Positions 17,592 through 26,917 of a stretch of 64,000 nt of DNA are shown here, in pieces. The stretch is taken from assembly GCA_009841115.1 (NCBI GenBank), contig VXML01000079.1, forward strand, positions 1 to 64,000, written 5' to 3'. A program made the translations under genes and the position numbers. The notes below the pieces were generated by a model that had not been told where the DNA came from, made no database searches, and saw only the letters and a list, made by a program, of their open reading frames with translations. How positions within the stretch are numbered: position 1 is the first letter of the stretch; each line of letters opens with the position of its first letter. The stretch comes from Gemmatimonadota bacterium. GTDB lineage: Bacteria; Latescibacterota; UBA2968; UBA8231.

Positions 17592-19931
17592 TTAGTAAAT
17601 GACAGCGACGGGGCGTACAGCTACGTCCTCACCCGCAGCGGCACCGAGATCGATGTGGCAGAGGTAAAGTCCCGGAGGCACCAGCGCCCCTTGGGCATCG
17701 CGCCCGGACCATGTATAAGAAGCGAAGTCCCCACTCGCGGCGGCCAATTCGGCCACCAAGCGGCCCGCCAAGTCTAATACCCGCACCCGCGGCGTCGCCG
17801 TCTCCACCTTGAAGACCACGAAGCGAATATGCACTTGGTCGTTGACCCCGTCGCCATTGGGCGTAAGGATGGCCGGAGCCAACTCTAGATCGCCAATGAG
17901 TCTGTCGCTACCAGTCAGGGCCGGCAGGAGCACCACGTTGGCGCGCCGCGCCGCGGCCTCCACGGACTGCCACAGGCCCGGCCGGTCTCCGTGACCAAGC
18001 TCCGCACTGAATACCGTGGCATTGCGCCACAGGCGCGCAGTGAAATGAACCTCTAGCGAATCGCCGCCAACGCGCTGGCCCAAGGCTACGAATAAGGAGT
18101 CGCCCCGCTGCGCGACCTCCTCCACGGCGATAGTCTCGCCAGCGAGAACCACCTCCACCGCTCCGGTCTCCAGCCAGCCGCCGGGAGCGACGAGTCGCAG
18201 CCGGTCGAAGCCGCTGTCGTCTTCGGCAGCCGTCGGCCACAGCGTATAAGTAAAGCGCGTGTCCTCGTTCGGCTGGGCCTCGCGCGGCCAAACCTGTCCC
18301 TTGGCCTCAGTCACCAACGCGTCCTCAAACTCGATCGACAGCGAGCGCAACACGGGCGCAACCCGCGGATCCTCGGTCGAGAGCAGGGCCTCTAGCTGGA
18401 TGAAGCGGCGCGGGCTATCCGACTGGAAGGCTTCGCCCGAAAGCTGATAGACATTGCTCCATGCACCCCAATCATCGCCTACGACCTGCGCGGTATCCAC
18501 CTTCCCGCGCAGCACCTTGGGCAAACTGAGCCACTTCTCTTCGGTTACTACTTCGCCGATCTTGTTGTGATACGTGTATTCCTCGCTGAGTTGCACGCCC
18601 GAGCGGGAGCGCAGTTGCATCCGCGTTCCCACTGGCAAATCCGCATCCCACGACAAGTGCTTAATGGCCTTGGCACGGCCATCGCCGACGATCTTGCCCA
18701 AGTCGATAAAGCCCGAGCGCAGCACCACTTGCGCCGGATAGCCGGGCGAAAACAGCATCAGTTCGGCCGCGCGCGCGTGCCACTCATGCGAAGTCAGGAA
18801 GCCGTGCCAGAACAGGTAGCGCACTTTGCGCGGCTTGAACAGATAGCGATAGTGCCGCTCTGGACCGGCGAAGGGATTTTGCTCGTTGCCGTGCCCCACC
18901 AAGCGATCGTAGTCAACCTCGCCCGAGGTCGTGAGCCGACCGTCCGAGACCAAGAAGGCGAATCCCGTGCCTCCGTTGCGCACCGAAGAGCCGGAAGCCC
19001 CCTCGCCTTGGTTGTTGAAGTAGAGGAATATCTCGTCAATCCAGAACTGGGCCCCTAGATCCAGTTCCCACCACAGCCCTTCGTTGCGCCAGCCAGAGGT
19101 AGCTCGATAGGTAGTGAACTTGTTGGCATAGGTATTCATGTCGCCGTCAACCAAGCCTATCACATCGCGGACGACTAGGCCGGTTTTGAAGGATCCGCCG
19201 CGCTCTAGGACACCGAGGCTGAAATTGTCGCCGACAGCGCTCACTTCGACCTCGGCCAGTGCCGCGTCCGCGCTCTGCTCATCCGCGCCAATGCGAATGT
19301 ATTGGATGACCCGAAAGCGCGCCGCGTCCTCCAGCACCACGTCTAGGCCGGGGTCTAGGACCCGCGTAGTGTCGTTGCGCCCGCTCAACCCGATGCGAAT
19401 TTCGGCCTCTTCGTTGGGCAAGGTCGTCTGATACACCGACTCAAAGCGGAAGATATCCTTGCGGGGATCAATCGTCCCTCCGGTAGCCACATAGACCGTA
19501 AACTGCCGCAAGGGACGCGCTCCTTCTTGGTCGGGGAAGCGCAAGCGCAGCTCTTGGGCCAACACCGCTCGACCGAGATCGATCTCGACTTCCCATTTGG
19601 CCAGCGGATCGGCCGGGTCGGGCTGCCAGAAGGTGTTATAATCGCCGTCGATGATATTGGCGGCGTCTCCTGGATTGGACCCAGCCCGGAAGATGCCGCC
19701 CTGCACGGCTTTTCGCTCCATTGTATCGTGGAAAAACCGGCCCGCATTGCGCACGGGGTCGATGGCCTTGCGGAACTTGACCAACTCTAAGTGCCCAGAC
19801 GGGCCGAGTTGCACCAACCCTTGCGGCAGTTGCCAAGTCTGCCACTTTTCGGCGCTGTCAAAGGTAAATACCTCGGCCGCGAGCGGGCGGGCTAACAGGC
19901 TGAGAATTGCACACCAGAAAAAGATCGCCAT
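17592..19931 (-). CDS. Secreted protein with discoidin-like domains and FlgD-type C-terminal tail
   Basis: A 779-residue exported protein with signal peptide MAIFFWCAILSLLARPLAAE. At roughly residues 70-150 a coagulation-factor 5/8 (discoidin)-like module is suggested by NIIDGDYNTFW followed by KWEVEIDLGRAVLAQELRL. A second similar module follows at about 230-330 (VDGDMNTYANK, GLWWELDLGAQFWIDE). The last 100 residues hold the LTPNGDGVNDQVHIRF block and GRDAQGALVPPGLYL, the FlgD Ig-like tail common in secreted proteins of several uncultured phyla. The frame begins at 20063, but AAGGAAG sits before the ATG ending at 19931 and the signal peptide starts there. The function is likely surface carbohydrate binding. 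Confidence 0.8.
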   Translation of the reverse strand: MAIFFWCAILSLLARPLAAEVFTFDSAEKWQTWQLPQGLVQLGPSGHLELVKFRKAIDPVRNAGRFFHDTMERKAVQGGIFRAGSNPGDAANIIDGDYNTFWQPDPADPLAKWEVEIDLGRAVLAQELRLRFPDQEGARPLRQFTVYVATGGTIDPRKDIFRFESVYQTTLPNEEAEIRIGLSGRNDTTRVLDPGLDVVLEDAARFRVIQYIRIGADEQSADAALAEVEVSAVGDNFSLGVLERGGSFKTGLVVRDVIGLVDGDMNTYANKFTTYRATSGWRNEGLWWELDLGAQFWIDEIFLYFNNQGEGASGSSVRNGGTGFAFLVSDGRLTTSGEVDYDRLVGHGNEQNPFAGPERHYRYLFKPRKVRYLFWHGFLTSHEWHARAAELMLFSPGYPAQVVLRSGFIDLGKIVGDGRAKAIKHLSWDADLPVGTRMQLRSRSGVQLSEEYTYHNKIGEVVTEEKWLSLPKVLRGKVDTAQVVGDDWGAWSNVYQLSGEAFQSDSPRRFIQLEALLSTEDPRVAPVLRSLSIEFEDALVTEAKGQVWPREAQPNEDTRFTYTLWPTAAEDDSGFDRLRLVAPGGWLETGAVEVVLAGETIAVEEVAQRGDSLFVALGQRVGGDSLEVHFTARLWRNATVFSAELGHGDRPGLWQSVEAAARRANVVLLPALTGSDRLIGDLELAPAILTPNGDGVNDQVHIRFVVFKVETATPRVRVLDLAGRLVAELAAASGDFASYTWSGRDAQGALVPPGLYLCHIDLGAAAGEDVAVRPVAVIY

Positions 19932-19942
19932 GCGTTGCTTCC

Positions 19943-21937
19943 TTAATAGGCCAAGCCAACGGGCAGAAGCGCCCGCCCGTGCTGGGCCTCGGTCACCAAC
20001 GCCAGCTCCAATAAGTACAAGCCCGGCGGCAAAAGTGCGCCCTGCTCGTCGCGGCCATCCCAAAAGGTCCGCTGCGGACCCGTGCCCTGTGCACCGACCT
20101 CCACGTGGGCGCGGCGGTTGCCCGCCAAGTCGTACACATCGAGCACCACCGGCACGGGAGCGGGCAGTAGGAAGAGCGCGTATTCTATAGCTAAGCGGTC
20201 GTTCACCCCGTCGCCGTTGGGCGTGACCACCCCGCTCGACAAGCGCACGCGCTGGACGATCTCTGCGGCCGAGTTCGCAGCCCCGAGCACCCGCAGGCTA
20301 TTGGTGGAAACAGCGGCGCTGGCATCGCCCGGCTCAATCGGCTGCGGCAGGCGGTTTTCGTCCTCGGTCAACACCTCGCCAGTGAAGGTCGTCGCGCGCG
20401 CAAAGACTTCCGCAGCAAAAACCACCCGCAGCGGCTCGTTGGACGCAGCAGTCACTTTGCGCGGCAGCAATACCTCCAAGCTCGCGTCGCCTTCGACCAC
20501 GGCCAGCGGCTCGACGACCGCGAGCGGATCGCCCATTTCCAAGCGCGCAAACTCGGGCGCAATACCTGTGTGGATCCGCACCCGGTCAAAGCCTCCTTCG
20601 GCGGCGCTGGCAAAGGAGGCGCGCACGTCGTACACAAACGTCTCCCGCGCCCCCAGCTCGACTTGGACAAAACCCGGAGGAGGCTGCATGTCGGCTGCGC
20701 GCGCTACTTCGCCCACGATCTGCGCGGCCAAGGGCGGCGAGGTTTCAATCCACAGCGAATCGAGCTCCACCCAATCGCCAAACGCCCGGCTTTGCAGGGT
20801 GATTTGGAGTTGCAAATGCGAGCCGTTGCGCAAGTCGAGCCAAGTGCCGGATTCTGTGATGGGGCTGGACCAAAAAGACCAATTCTCGCTGTCGTAGCCA
20901 ATGGACGCGCGGATGCCGGGCTGGCGGTCGATTTGCAGGATGCCCTCGGTTTCGGGCAGGCGTAGGTCGTTTTCGTAGCGCTCGCGCGTCACCACAAATT
21001 CCTTGCCCGAGTCCGTGTACTCGTGGTATATGTTGGGGTCGCCGTCGCGGCCGGCCCGCACCTCCACCTCCACCCACGCCTCGGCGTCTGACACGACTAC
21101 GGCTTCTTCGCCAACCATCCGCATGGTGCGCGCTGCCCACGCCAAGCGGCCAAAGTTCACCTCGGCCCCCAAGTCGAGGATTTTGCTGCGGTAGATGGCC
21201 CGCTTGGGCACGCCGCGACCGGTGAGCACAAATTCGGCAATGGTGCCGCGCACCGTATTACTGTCAGTGGTGCGCTGCTCGTCAAGCACAGATGCTTTGC
21301 GCAGATAGCGCACAAAGCGCACGTATTGCTGGGGGAAATCAATTTGGACCTCTGGTTCGAAGTTGACCGGCACATCGGCGATGAGGGTGTTCAAGCGGCG
21401 ATAGCCCCTTTGCGCGAGGATGTCGCCCGCCTCAGCGGCAATGCTCACCTCAAAGGCCGGCACCGGGTCTTGGTTGAGCGGCACGCCGTCGGAGCGGGTT
21501 CCCTCGGTCGGCGTGACAAACCCAAAGCGCCTAGCTGGCACGGGTACGCCGATATCGATGGTCCAATAGCCATCGCGGGCCGTGTTGTACGTGCTCCGCA
21601 ACCCATCCACGTAGAGCGGGCTGTCGAAGTACGAAGTCCGGTTGACATTGGTACCGTCCAGGTACCACAGCCGCGGCTGATGCCCGTCGATGTACCCTAG
21701 TTCGCGTGGGGCGATCAGTTCGGACCAACCCGCTACCGCCAAGAACATGTTGTCGCCGTCGGCAAAGTACACGGGCCGGATGCGCTCGGCGTCGACATCC
21801 ACGATGATCCGCGTGGTGTCGCTTCCATCCCACGCTAGCCCGGCCCCGCCGATTTGCCACAGCGATATTTGCGCTTCCGCCGAGGAGCACAGCGCAAGTG
21901 CGAGCAGTGCGATTCTGTACATCGGTACGCGTACCAT
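19943..21937 (-). CDS. Secreted protein with FlgD-type C-terminal tail, paralogous in design
   Basis: A 664-residue exported protein. MVRVPMYRIALLALALCSSAEA is a signal peptide, and the ATG ending at 21937 has a near-perfect AGGAGG upstream; the frame also extends to 21979. The central part is beta-rich without a motif I can name. The C-terminus repeats the plan of the downstream gene: VTPNGDGVNDRLAIEY, then GRDEQGALLPPGLYLLEL. Only 11 bases separate it from that gene, so the two form an operon and probably act together at the cell surface. The tail may be a sorting or anchoring module, but this is inference. Confidence 0.78.
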   Translation of the reverse strand: MVRVPMYRIALLALALCSSAEAQISLWQIGGAGLAWDGSDTTRIIVDVDAERIRPVYFADGDNMFLAVAGWSELIAPRELGYIDGHQPRLWYLDGTNVNRTSYFDSPLYVDGLRSTYNTARDGYWTIDIGVPVPARRFGFVTPTEGTRSDGVPLNQDPVPAFEVSIAAEAGDILAQRGYRRLNTLIADVPVNFEPEVQIDFPQQYVRFVRYLRKASVLDEQRTTDSNTVRGTIAEFVLTGRGVPKRAIYRSKILDLGAEVNFGRLAWAARTMRMVGEEAVVVSDAEAWVEVEVRAGRDGDPNIYHEYTDSGKEFVVTRERYENDLRLPETEGILQIDRQPGIRASIGYDSENWSFWSSPITESGTWLDLRNGSHLQLQITLQSRAFGDWVELDSLWIETSPPLAAQIVGEVARAADMQPPPGFVQVELGARETFVYDVRASFASAAEGGFDRVRIHTGIAPEFARLEMGDPLAVVEPLAVVEGDASLEVLLPRKVTAASNEPLRVVFAAEVFARATTFTGEVLTEDENRLPQPIEPGDASAAVSTNSLRVLGAANSAAEIVQRVRLSSGVVTPNGDGVNDRLAIEYALFLLPAPVPVVLDVYDLAGNRRAHVEVGAQGTGPQRTFWDGRDEQGALLPPGLYLLELALVTEAQHGRALLPVGLAY

Positions 21938-21991
21938 CACGCCCTCCTGTTGAACGGCACTCAATATAATGCAATGCATAACGGCAAGCTA

Positions 21992-22022
21992 TTGACGCGA
22001 ACGCGTCTGGCTCCCTTTATAT
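21992..22022 (+). promoter_or_regulatory. Possible promoter for the DUF1080 gene
   Basis: TTGACG at 21992-21997 matches the -35 consensus at five of six positions. A weak -10 (TTTATA, or TATATC two bases on) follows after 18-20 bases. It lies in the 121-base divergent gap between the secreted-protein operon and the DUF1080 gene. Confidence 0.35.
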
Positions 22023-22058
22023 CCCAACCCATCTCACCTCAACAAGGAGCTTTTCCAC

Positions 22059-22784
22059 ATGGGCAAATCAGGGTACGACGATACCCCCATGCTACCCAAC
22101 TCTCCCTATTGCGTCCACGATCACCGGCGGCCCGCCCCGGCGGTCGTAACGCCCGGCCACGACAACAGCCCCCCCGCAGACGCGGTCGTCCTCTTCGACG
22201 GCACCAGCCTCGACGGCTGGCAAAGCGCCAACGGCGGCGACGCCCCTTGGCAGTTGGCCGACGGCTACATGGAGGTCGCGCCTCGCTCCGGCGACATTGT
22301 GAGCACAGCGCGCTTTGGCGACGTCCAGTACCATCTCGAATTCGCCTGCCCCAGCGAGGTCAAAGGCGAGAGCCAAGGGCGCGGCAACAGCGGCGTCTTC
22401 CTCATGAGTCTCTACGAGATCCAAGTCCTCGACGGGTACGACAACCCCACGTATGCCGACGGCACTACAGCCGCAGTCTATGGCGAGTATCCGCCACTGG
22501 TCAACGCCTGTCGCCCGCCCGGCGAGTGGCAGACCTATGACATCTTCTGGACGGCCCCCCGCTTCAACGGCGCCGAACTGGTCAGCCCAGCTTATCTCAC
22601 CTTGGTCCACAACGGCGTCTTGGTCCACCACCACGTCGAGGTCTTAGGCCCCACGGGCCACCGCGGCGTCTATCGCTACGAAGTGCATCCCCCCACTGGC
22701 CCACTCCGCTTGCAAGATCACGGCGACTTAGTGCGCTATCGCAATATCTGGGCACGGCCCGTAAGGGGATACGACGAAGGCTGA
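22059..22784 (+). CDS. DUF1080 (3-keto-disaccharide hydrolase-like) domain protein
   Basis: A 241-residue jelly-roll protein of the DUF1080 family, some members of which act on 3-keto-glycosides. Landmarks are VVLFDGTSLDGWQS, the GNSGVFLMSLYEIQVLDGY block that carries the conserved Glu and Asp, and GEWQTYDIFWTAPRF. It has no obvious signal peptide, unlike many relatives. AAGGAGC precedes the ATG. It is a single-gene unit ended by a strong hairpin at 22807-22838. Role inferred: glycoside breakdown alongside the GH4 and Gfo/Idh/MocA enzymes elsewhere in the window. Confidence 0.88.
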   Translation: MGKSGYDDTPMLPNSPYCVHDHRRPAPAVVTPGHDNSPPADAVVLFDGTSLDGWQSANGGDAPWQLADGYMEVAPRSGDIVSTARFGDVQYHLEFACPSEVKGESQGRGNSGVFLMSLYEIQVLDGYDNPTYADGTTAAVYGEYPPLVNACRPPGEWQTYDIFWTAPRFNGAELVSPAYLTLVHNGVLVHHHVEVLGPTGHRGVYRYEVHPPTGPLRLQDHGDLVRYRNIWARPVRGYDEG

Positions 22785-22806
22785 AGGCTGGCTACGCGGA
22801 AAAGGC

Positions 22807-22838
22807 AAAGGGCTGCGAGTGCAATCTCGCAGCCCTTT
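22807..22838 (+). terminator. Strong hairpin terminator after the DUF1080 gene
   Basis: A 13-base perfect stem (AAAGGGCTGCGAG with CTCGCAGCCCTTT) encloses a six-base loop. The A-run on one side and T-run on the other allow it to work in either direction. The T-run is short, so efficiency is uncertain. Confidence 0.65.
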
Positions 22839-22853
22839 GTGATGTACATTCGA

Positions 22854-22883
22854 CCCTGTTGGCCTCTGTGAAAGCCAACAGGG
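22854..22883. repeat. Inverted repeat next to gene-end copy C
   Basis: CCCTGTTGGC at 22854-22863 pairs perfectly with GCCAACAGGG at 22874-22883 around a ten-base loop. No T-run follows. It directly abuts the duplicated gene end at 22891. Confidence 0.45.
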
Positions 22884-22890
22884 GCTTACC

Positions 22891-22956
22891 TCACAACAGC
22901 CTTATCACCCCGCTTTGGCCATCGACTTCGACCAACCAGCCAGTTTTAATTTTTTC
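22891..22956 (-). pseudogene. Detached 3' end of a dikinase gene (copy C)
   Basis: Read on the minus strand, these 66 bases encode the last 21 codons and stop of a protein ending EKIKTGWLVEVDGQSGVIRLL. This matches the C-terminus KKIRTGQLIEVDGQSGVIRLV of the intact dikinase at 29263-31668. Nothing resembling the rest of that protein lies further right, where an MFS gene starts at 23010. It is therefore a stranded gene end, more diverged than copy E at 27796-27882. Confidence 0.7.
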
Positions 22957-23009
22957 GTACAAACACATGCCCCACTCACTCGTCTCCTGTATGAAGGGAG
23001 ACGAGGTAT

Positions 23010-24260
23010 ATGTATCGCACGACAGCCTATGTGAGTCATTTCCTCGCGCGCTTTGAGAGGAATGTCAAGCTGTATATGGCCTGTGCCGCCCTGATCGGGT
23101 TTTCGGCGTTCGGCATCTACAGCGTCCTGTTCAATCTCTATCTGCTGAGGATGGATTATGACGTCGGCTTGATCGGTCATTTCAACGCCGCAGGATTGCT
23201 GAGCTTTGCCCTTTTCAGCCCGATAGCCGGCAATTGGGCGCGCAGGGCCGGGTACCGGCGAACTCTGGTGGGGGGCATGTCTCTCATGGTCATGGGATAT
23301 CTGCTGATGTCCCTAGCTGGGTTCTTTTTTGGCCCAATGCGCACGGGGTGGATCACCGCGGTACAAGTGGTCATCAACTGCGGCTTTGCCACATATATGG
23401 TCAACAGCAGCCCCTTTCTGATGTCGGCGACGGCAGCCGAAAACCGCTCGCTCGTATTCGCCCTACGCGGGGCGGTCTGGCCGCTTTTTGGCTTTGCCGG
23501 CAGCGCGCTCGGGGGAACGCTGCCGCAGATTTTTGCGTGGCTGACCGGTTATGACGGACTCGTCCCCTACCAGTGTAGTCTGCTCGTGGCCTCGCTTGTC
23601 TTAGCACCGTCACTCTTTCTGTTCGGCTCAACCACAAGAGACGACCGCCAAGAACAGCCGGATGCGACCGCAGAGGGCGAAGACGAGACGCGGCCAGATA
23701 CACCGTTGCTGATGATCGGTCTGATCAGCCTGCTCGCCGCTCCAGGGGTCGCTGTGGCCCGCACCTTTTTCAACGTGTACCTGGACGCGGAACTCGGGAT
23801 CTCGCCGCCCTCCATAGGCTGGATGATCGGGCTAGCGCAATTGTTCTCCGTCCCCGCAGCCCTAATCATGCCGTACGTGCTGGCCAAAACAAACCACGTA
23901 CAGGTCTTCACCTACACCACACTCGGCATCGCCTTGGCTCTGCTGCCGATGGCCCTTATTCCCCGCTGGGAGGCCGCCGGTCTAGGGTATGTCAGCGTCA
24001 TTGTGTTGGTCGCTGTCCGCATGCCCGCGTTTGCCGTCTTCCACCAAGAGTTAGTCGCCCCGCGCTGGAGATCGACGATGTCGGCGGTGACGACGAGTAC
24101 CGCCTTGATAGGCTTTGCAATCACCTCCTTCGGCGGGGGACGCCTCGCCCTCAGCATGGGCTATACGCAACTTTTTCTATTGGGCGTCGTCATAACCTGC
24201 ATTAGCGTCGTGCCGTTCAGGATGCTGGCCGCTCAGCGGGTCAGAGAGGCGTCGGCATGA
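23010..24260 (+). CDS. MFS transporter
   Basis: A major facilitator superfamily membrane protein of 416 residues with about twelve hydrophobic segments. The loop 2-3 signature is recognisable as GNWARRAGYRRTLVGG, and a charged cytoplasmic loop of about 25 residues (near 210-235) separates the two halves. AGGGAGACGAGG precedes the ATG. The stop overlaps the next gene as ATGA, coupling it to the DUF5916 outer-membrane protein. Together they could form an inner and outer membrane route for one compound, which is inference. Substrate not predictable. Confidence 0.87.
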   Translation: MYRTTAYVSHFLARFERNVKLYMACAALIGFSAFGIYSVLFNLYLLRMDYDVGLIGHFNAAGLLSFALFSPIAGNWARRAGYRRTLVGGMSLMVMGYLLMSLAGFFFGPMRTGWITAVQVVINCGFATYMVNSSPFLMSATAAENRSLVFALRGAVWPLFGFAGSALGGTLPQIFAWLTGYDGLVPYQCSLLVASLVLAPSLFLFGSTTRDDRQEQPDATAEGEDETRPDTPLLMIGLISLLAAPGVAVARTFFNVYLDAELGISPPSIGWMIGLAQLFSVPAALIMPYVLAKTNHVQVFTYTTLGIALALLPMALIPRWEAAGLGYVSVIVLVAVRMPAFAVFHQELVAPRWRSTMSAVTTSTALIGFAITSFGGGRLALSMGYTQLFLLGVVITCISVVPFRMLAAQRVREASA

Positions 24261-26329
24261 GCGCGAAATGGATTGTTGCCGCCGGTTATCTGCTGGCGGC
24301 TCCACTAAATGCGTTCGCGGGTGCGGACAAAACAGCGGTGGCTACGAGAACCGATACTCCGCCGGTCGTCGACGGGCATTTGAGCGATCATTGCTGGGAT
24401 CTAGCGGTGCCCACTACTGATTTCATCCTGTTGGACCCGGTCGCGGGCGCTCCGGCTGCCAATCAGACGGTCGTGAAAATCCTCTACACTGCGGATCAGC
24501 TATACATCGGCCTGTTCATGGCTGATTCCAATGCCGAGAATATCGACGCGCGGGTGGTTCCCAGGGACGGTCGCTTCGCCCCTCGGGACCTGATCGGCAT
24601 ATTGCTCGACACCCAGCACGACCATCGCAACGCCTACGGATTCTACATCAATCCCTACGGCATCCAGCACGACTTCCAGATGACGGATGACGGCGCGAAA
24701 GGGTACCGGGGCAACAACAAGGGTTGGGATGGAGTCTGGAGGGCAGAGGCTGCGGTTTTAGACAGTGGTTGGTCCGCCGAAGTGGCCATCGCCTTCTCCA
24801 CGTTGTCCTTTGCAGCCGGGGACGACATGGTATGGGGGTTTAACTTGGAGCGTCTAGCCATCACGGGGAGGGAGCGCAGCCATTGGGCCGCTATCTATCA
24901 GGAGGACGGCTCCGTTCTGAGGGTCTCGCAAGCCGGTCACTTGGTCGGATTGCGGGGAATAGACCCTGGGCTCCGTCTCGAACTACTTCCCTATGCCGCG
25001 TCCGGCGTCGATAGGACGCGCACCGATTGGCGGGGAGAGACGGCCAGCGCGGGATTGGACGTGAAATACGGCGTCGCTGCGAATGCGACTTTGGACATAA
25101 CCGTGAATCCAGACTTCGCACAGATCGAAGCCGACGAGGAGGAGATTAACCTGTCTCGCTTTCCCCTTTTACTAAAGGAAAGGCGTCCGTTCTTCGTCGA
25201 AAACGCGGACTTCCTCGGCAAACACGGGTTGTTCTACAGCCGACGGATCGCCGATCCGGATTTTGGCGCTAAGTTTATCGGCAAAGCCGGGGAATACACG
25301 CTCGGCATCCTGACGGCGCAAGACCGAGGCGAAGCTGGTGCAAAACCGAAATTCGGCGTCCTAAAGCTACAGAGGGAACTATTCCACAATTCGACCGTGG
25401 GCGCGCTAGTGGAAGGCGTCTGGAATCGCGGGATGACACTGCAACAGATCGCGGGGTTGGACTCCCGAGTGGAATGGGACGACCGCTACATCATTAACGC
25501 CTATGCCGCCAGAAGCGCCGAACAAGGTCGCAGCGGGTATATATCAGGTGCCGTTATGAATTATCGGCACGGGAATTTCGCAGGGGGCGTTAATTATAGG
25601 TCGATAGAATCCACTTTCAGCGCTGATAGGCTCGGATTTATCGAGCGCGACATCGGCGTCGCGTCGCAGTCCGTGGAGTTTTCGGCCGACTGGCGTCCGC
25701 GGATGAGACGCCTCGGCAAGTTGAATCTCGGACAAGCTGTGTCCCTAGAGCAGCGCTCGGTCGAAGATGGCTGGAGTTGGGAATGGACGACTGCTGATCT
25801 ATGGCTCTACACTTGGGATGATTCTTTCGTCTCGGCCAAACACAGCGTCTGGCGCTGGCCTTGGCAAGGGAACTGGTACAGAGGCCAGACATTCGAAATG
25901 GAGTTTGATACGGGCGACAGCAGAAAGTGGAAGCTGGACATCGGCGCGGGACTGCAAGACCGCTTCGACTTCACCGACGTTTATTTCGGCGCGGCGAGAA
26001 GCGCTAGCGGCGCGCTCGAACTCAAGCCATCCGCGTCGCTGACGATCGAAGGCAGTTGGTCGAGCGTCTGGGAATACCTGCCGGGCGGCGCATTCGACGA
26101 GCGCAAGACGATCTGGCGGGGACGGGCGACCTATTTTGCCACCAAGCGCCTCTTTCTACGCGGATTCGCACAAGACGCTGGCTATCTGGATGAGCGCGAC
26201 ATCAACTTGCTCGCCAGTTATGAGATCGCGCCAAAAAGCCGGATTTATCTGGCCTACAACTTAGGTGACACTGCCGCAGAGAGAGCGGAAAAGCTCCGCT
26301 TCAAGGTGGCGTATCTGCTGTCCTACTAA
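24257..26329 (+). CDS. DUF5916 family protein with N-terminal CBM9-like domain
   Basis: A 690-residue exported protein with signal peptide MSAKWIVAAGYLLAAPLNAFA. Residues 30-200 form a carbohydrate-binding family 9-like domain (PPVVDGHLSDHCWDLA, LYTADQLYIGLFMAD, NAYGFYINPYGIQHD). The C-terminal part, with VNPDFAQIEADEEEINLSRF followed by RRPFFVENADFL, is the hallmark of DUF5916. It ends in many amphipathic strands, consistent with an outer-membrane beta barrel. Translation is coupled to the MFS gene by ATGA. Its last residues precede the ECF sigma gene by 28 bases, so the sigma factor may control or be controlled with it. Confidence 0.87.
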   Translation: MSAKWIVAAGYLLAAPLNAFAGADKTAVATRTDTPPVVDGHLSDHCWDLAVPTTDFILLDPVAGAPAANQTVVKILYTADQLYIGLFMADSNAENIDARVVPRDGRFAPRDLIGILLDTQHDHRNAYGFYINPYGIQHDFQMTDDGAKGYRGNNKGWDGVWRAEAAVLDSGWSAEVAIAFSTLSFAAGDDMVWGFNLERLAITGRERSHWAAIYQEDGSVLRVSQAGHLVGLRGIDPGLRLELLPYAASGVDRTRTDWRGETASAGLDVKYGVAANATLDITVNPDFAQIEADEEEINLSRFPLLLKERRPFFVENADFLGKHGLFYSRRIADPDFGAKFIGKAGEYTLGILTAQDRGEAGAKPKFGVLKLQRELFHNSTVGALVEGVWNRGMTLQQIAGLDSRVEWDDRYIINAYAARSAEQGRSGYISGAVMNYRHGNFAGGVNYRSIESTFSADRLGFIERDIGVASQSVEFSADWRPRMRRLGKLNLGQAVSLEQRSVEDGWSWEWTTADLWLYTWDDSFVSAKHSVWRWPWQGNWYRGQTFEMEFDTGDSRKWKLDIGAGLQDRFDFTDVYFGAARSASGALELKPSASLTIEGSWSSVWEYLPGGAFDERKTIWRGRATYFATKRLFLRGFAQDAGYLDERDINLLASYEIAPKSRIYLAYNLGDTAAERAEKLRFKVAYLLSY

Positions 26330-26357
26330 GCGGTACGAGAATGGATGCAAAGGCAAC

Positions 26358-26912
26358 ATGGGAGACGAATACGATCCTACAGATGGGGAATTGGTACGGC
26401 GTTTTGCCGAGGGCGATATGGCCGCCTTTGCCAGTTTGGTCACCCGCTACCAAAATGGAGTTTTTTTGTTTTTCTGTCGCATGACGGGACGGAGAGCCGA
26501 TGCGGAAGATCTGGCACAAGAAACCTTCGTGCGCGTCTATGAGTCCCTCCACAGTCTCGATGATCCGACGCGTTTCCGCTCGTGGTTCTGGGCCATCGCC
26601 AGCAACTTATGCCGTGACTACCACAAGTATCGCCAGCACCGGCATCACCTGTCGATTGAACGCGACATTGATCTCGACCTTCAACTCGCGGATATGGGAT
26701 CGGCGCGGACCGTCGAGTTGGCGAGCAGAATCCGCACGGCACTTGCGGCGCTTGACGACGGACGGCGCTTGGTCGTGGTTTTGCGCGAATACCACGGGCT
26801 CTCTTACGAAGACATCGCCGCAACAGTGGGTTGCTCAGTCGGCGCTGTGCGCTGGCGTCTGCATGCAGCCCGTCAGCAACTGCGGGCAAGCCTATCCGAT
26901 TTGATTGGTTGA
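26358..26912 (+). CDS. ECF-type RNA polymerase sigma factor
   Basis: A 184-residue sigma-70 family factor. Region 2 is visible as LVTRYQNGVFLFFCRM, then AEDLAQETFVRVYESL and FRSWFWAIASNLCRDY. Region 4 follows with GLSYEDIAATVGCSVGAVR as the helix-turn-helix and WRLHAARQQLR. The frame opens at 26265, but the ATG at 26358 has AAAGG upstream and starts just before region 2. The next gene begins five bases after its stop and may encode its regulator. The target promoters cannot be identified here. Confidence 0.92.
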   Translation: MGDEYDPTDGELVRRFAEGDMAAFASLVTRYQNGVFLFFCRMTGRRADAEDLAQETFVRVYESLHSLDDPTRFRSWFWAIASNLCRDYHKYRQHRHHLSIERDIDLDLQLADMGSARTVELASRIRTALAALDDGRRLVVVLREYHGLSYEDIAATVGCSVGAVRWRLHAARQQLRASLSDLIG

Positions 26913-26917
26913 GCACT

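Noticed and set aside
22859..23056. 65-codon plus-strand ORF between the DUF1080 and MFS genes
   Set aside because: It reads across the stranded dikinase end and the MFS ribosome site; no protein-like features.
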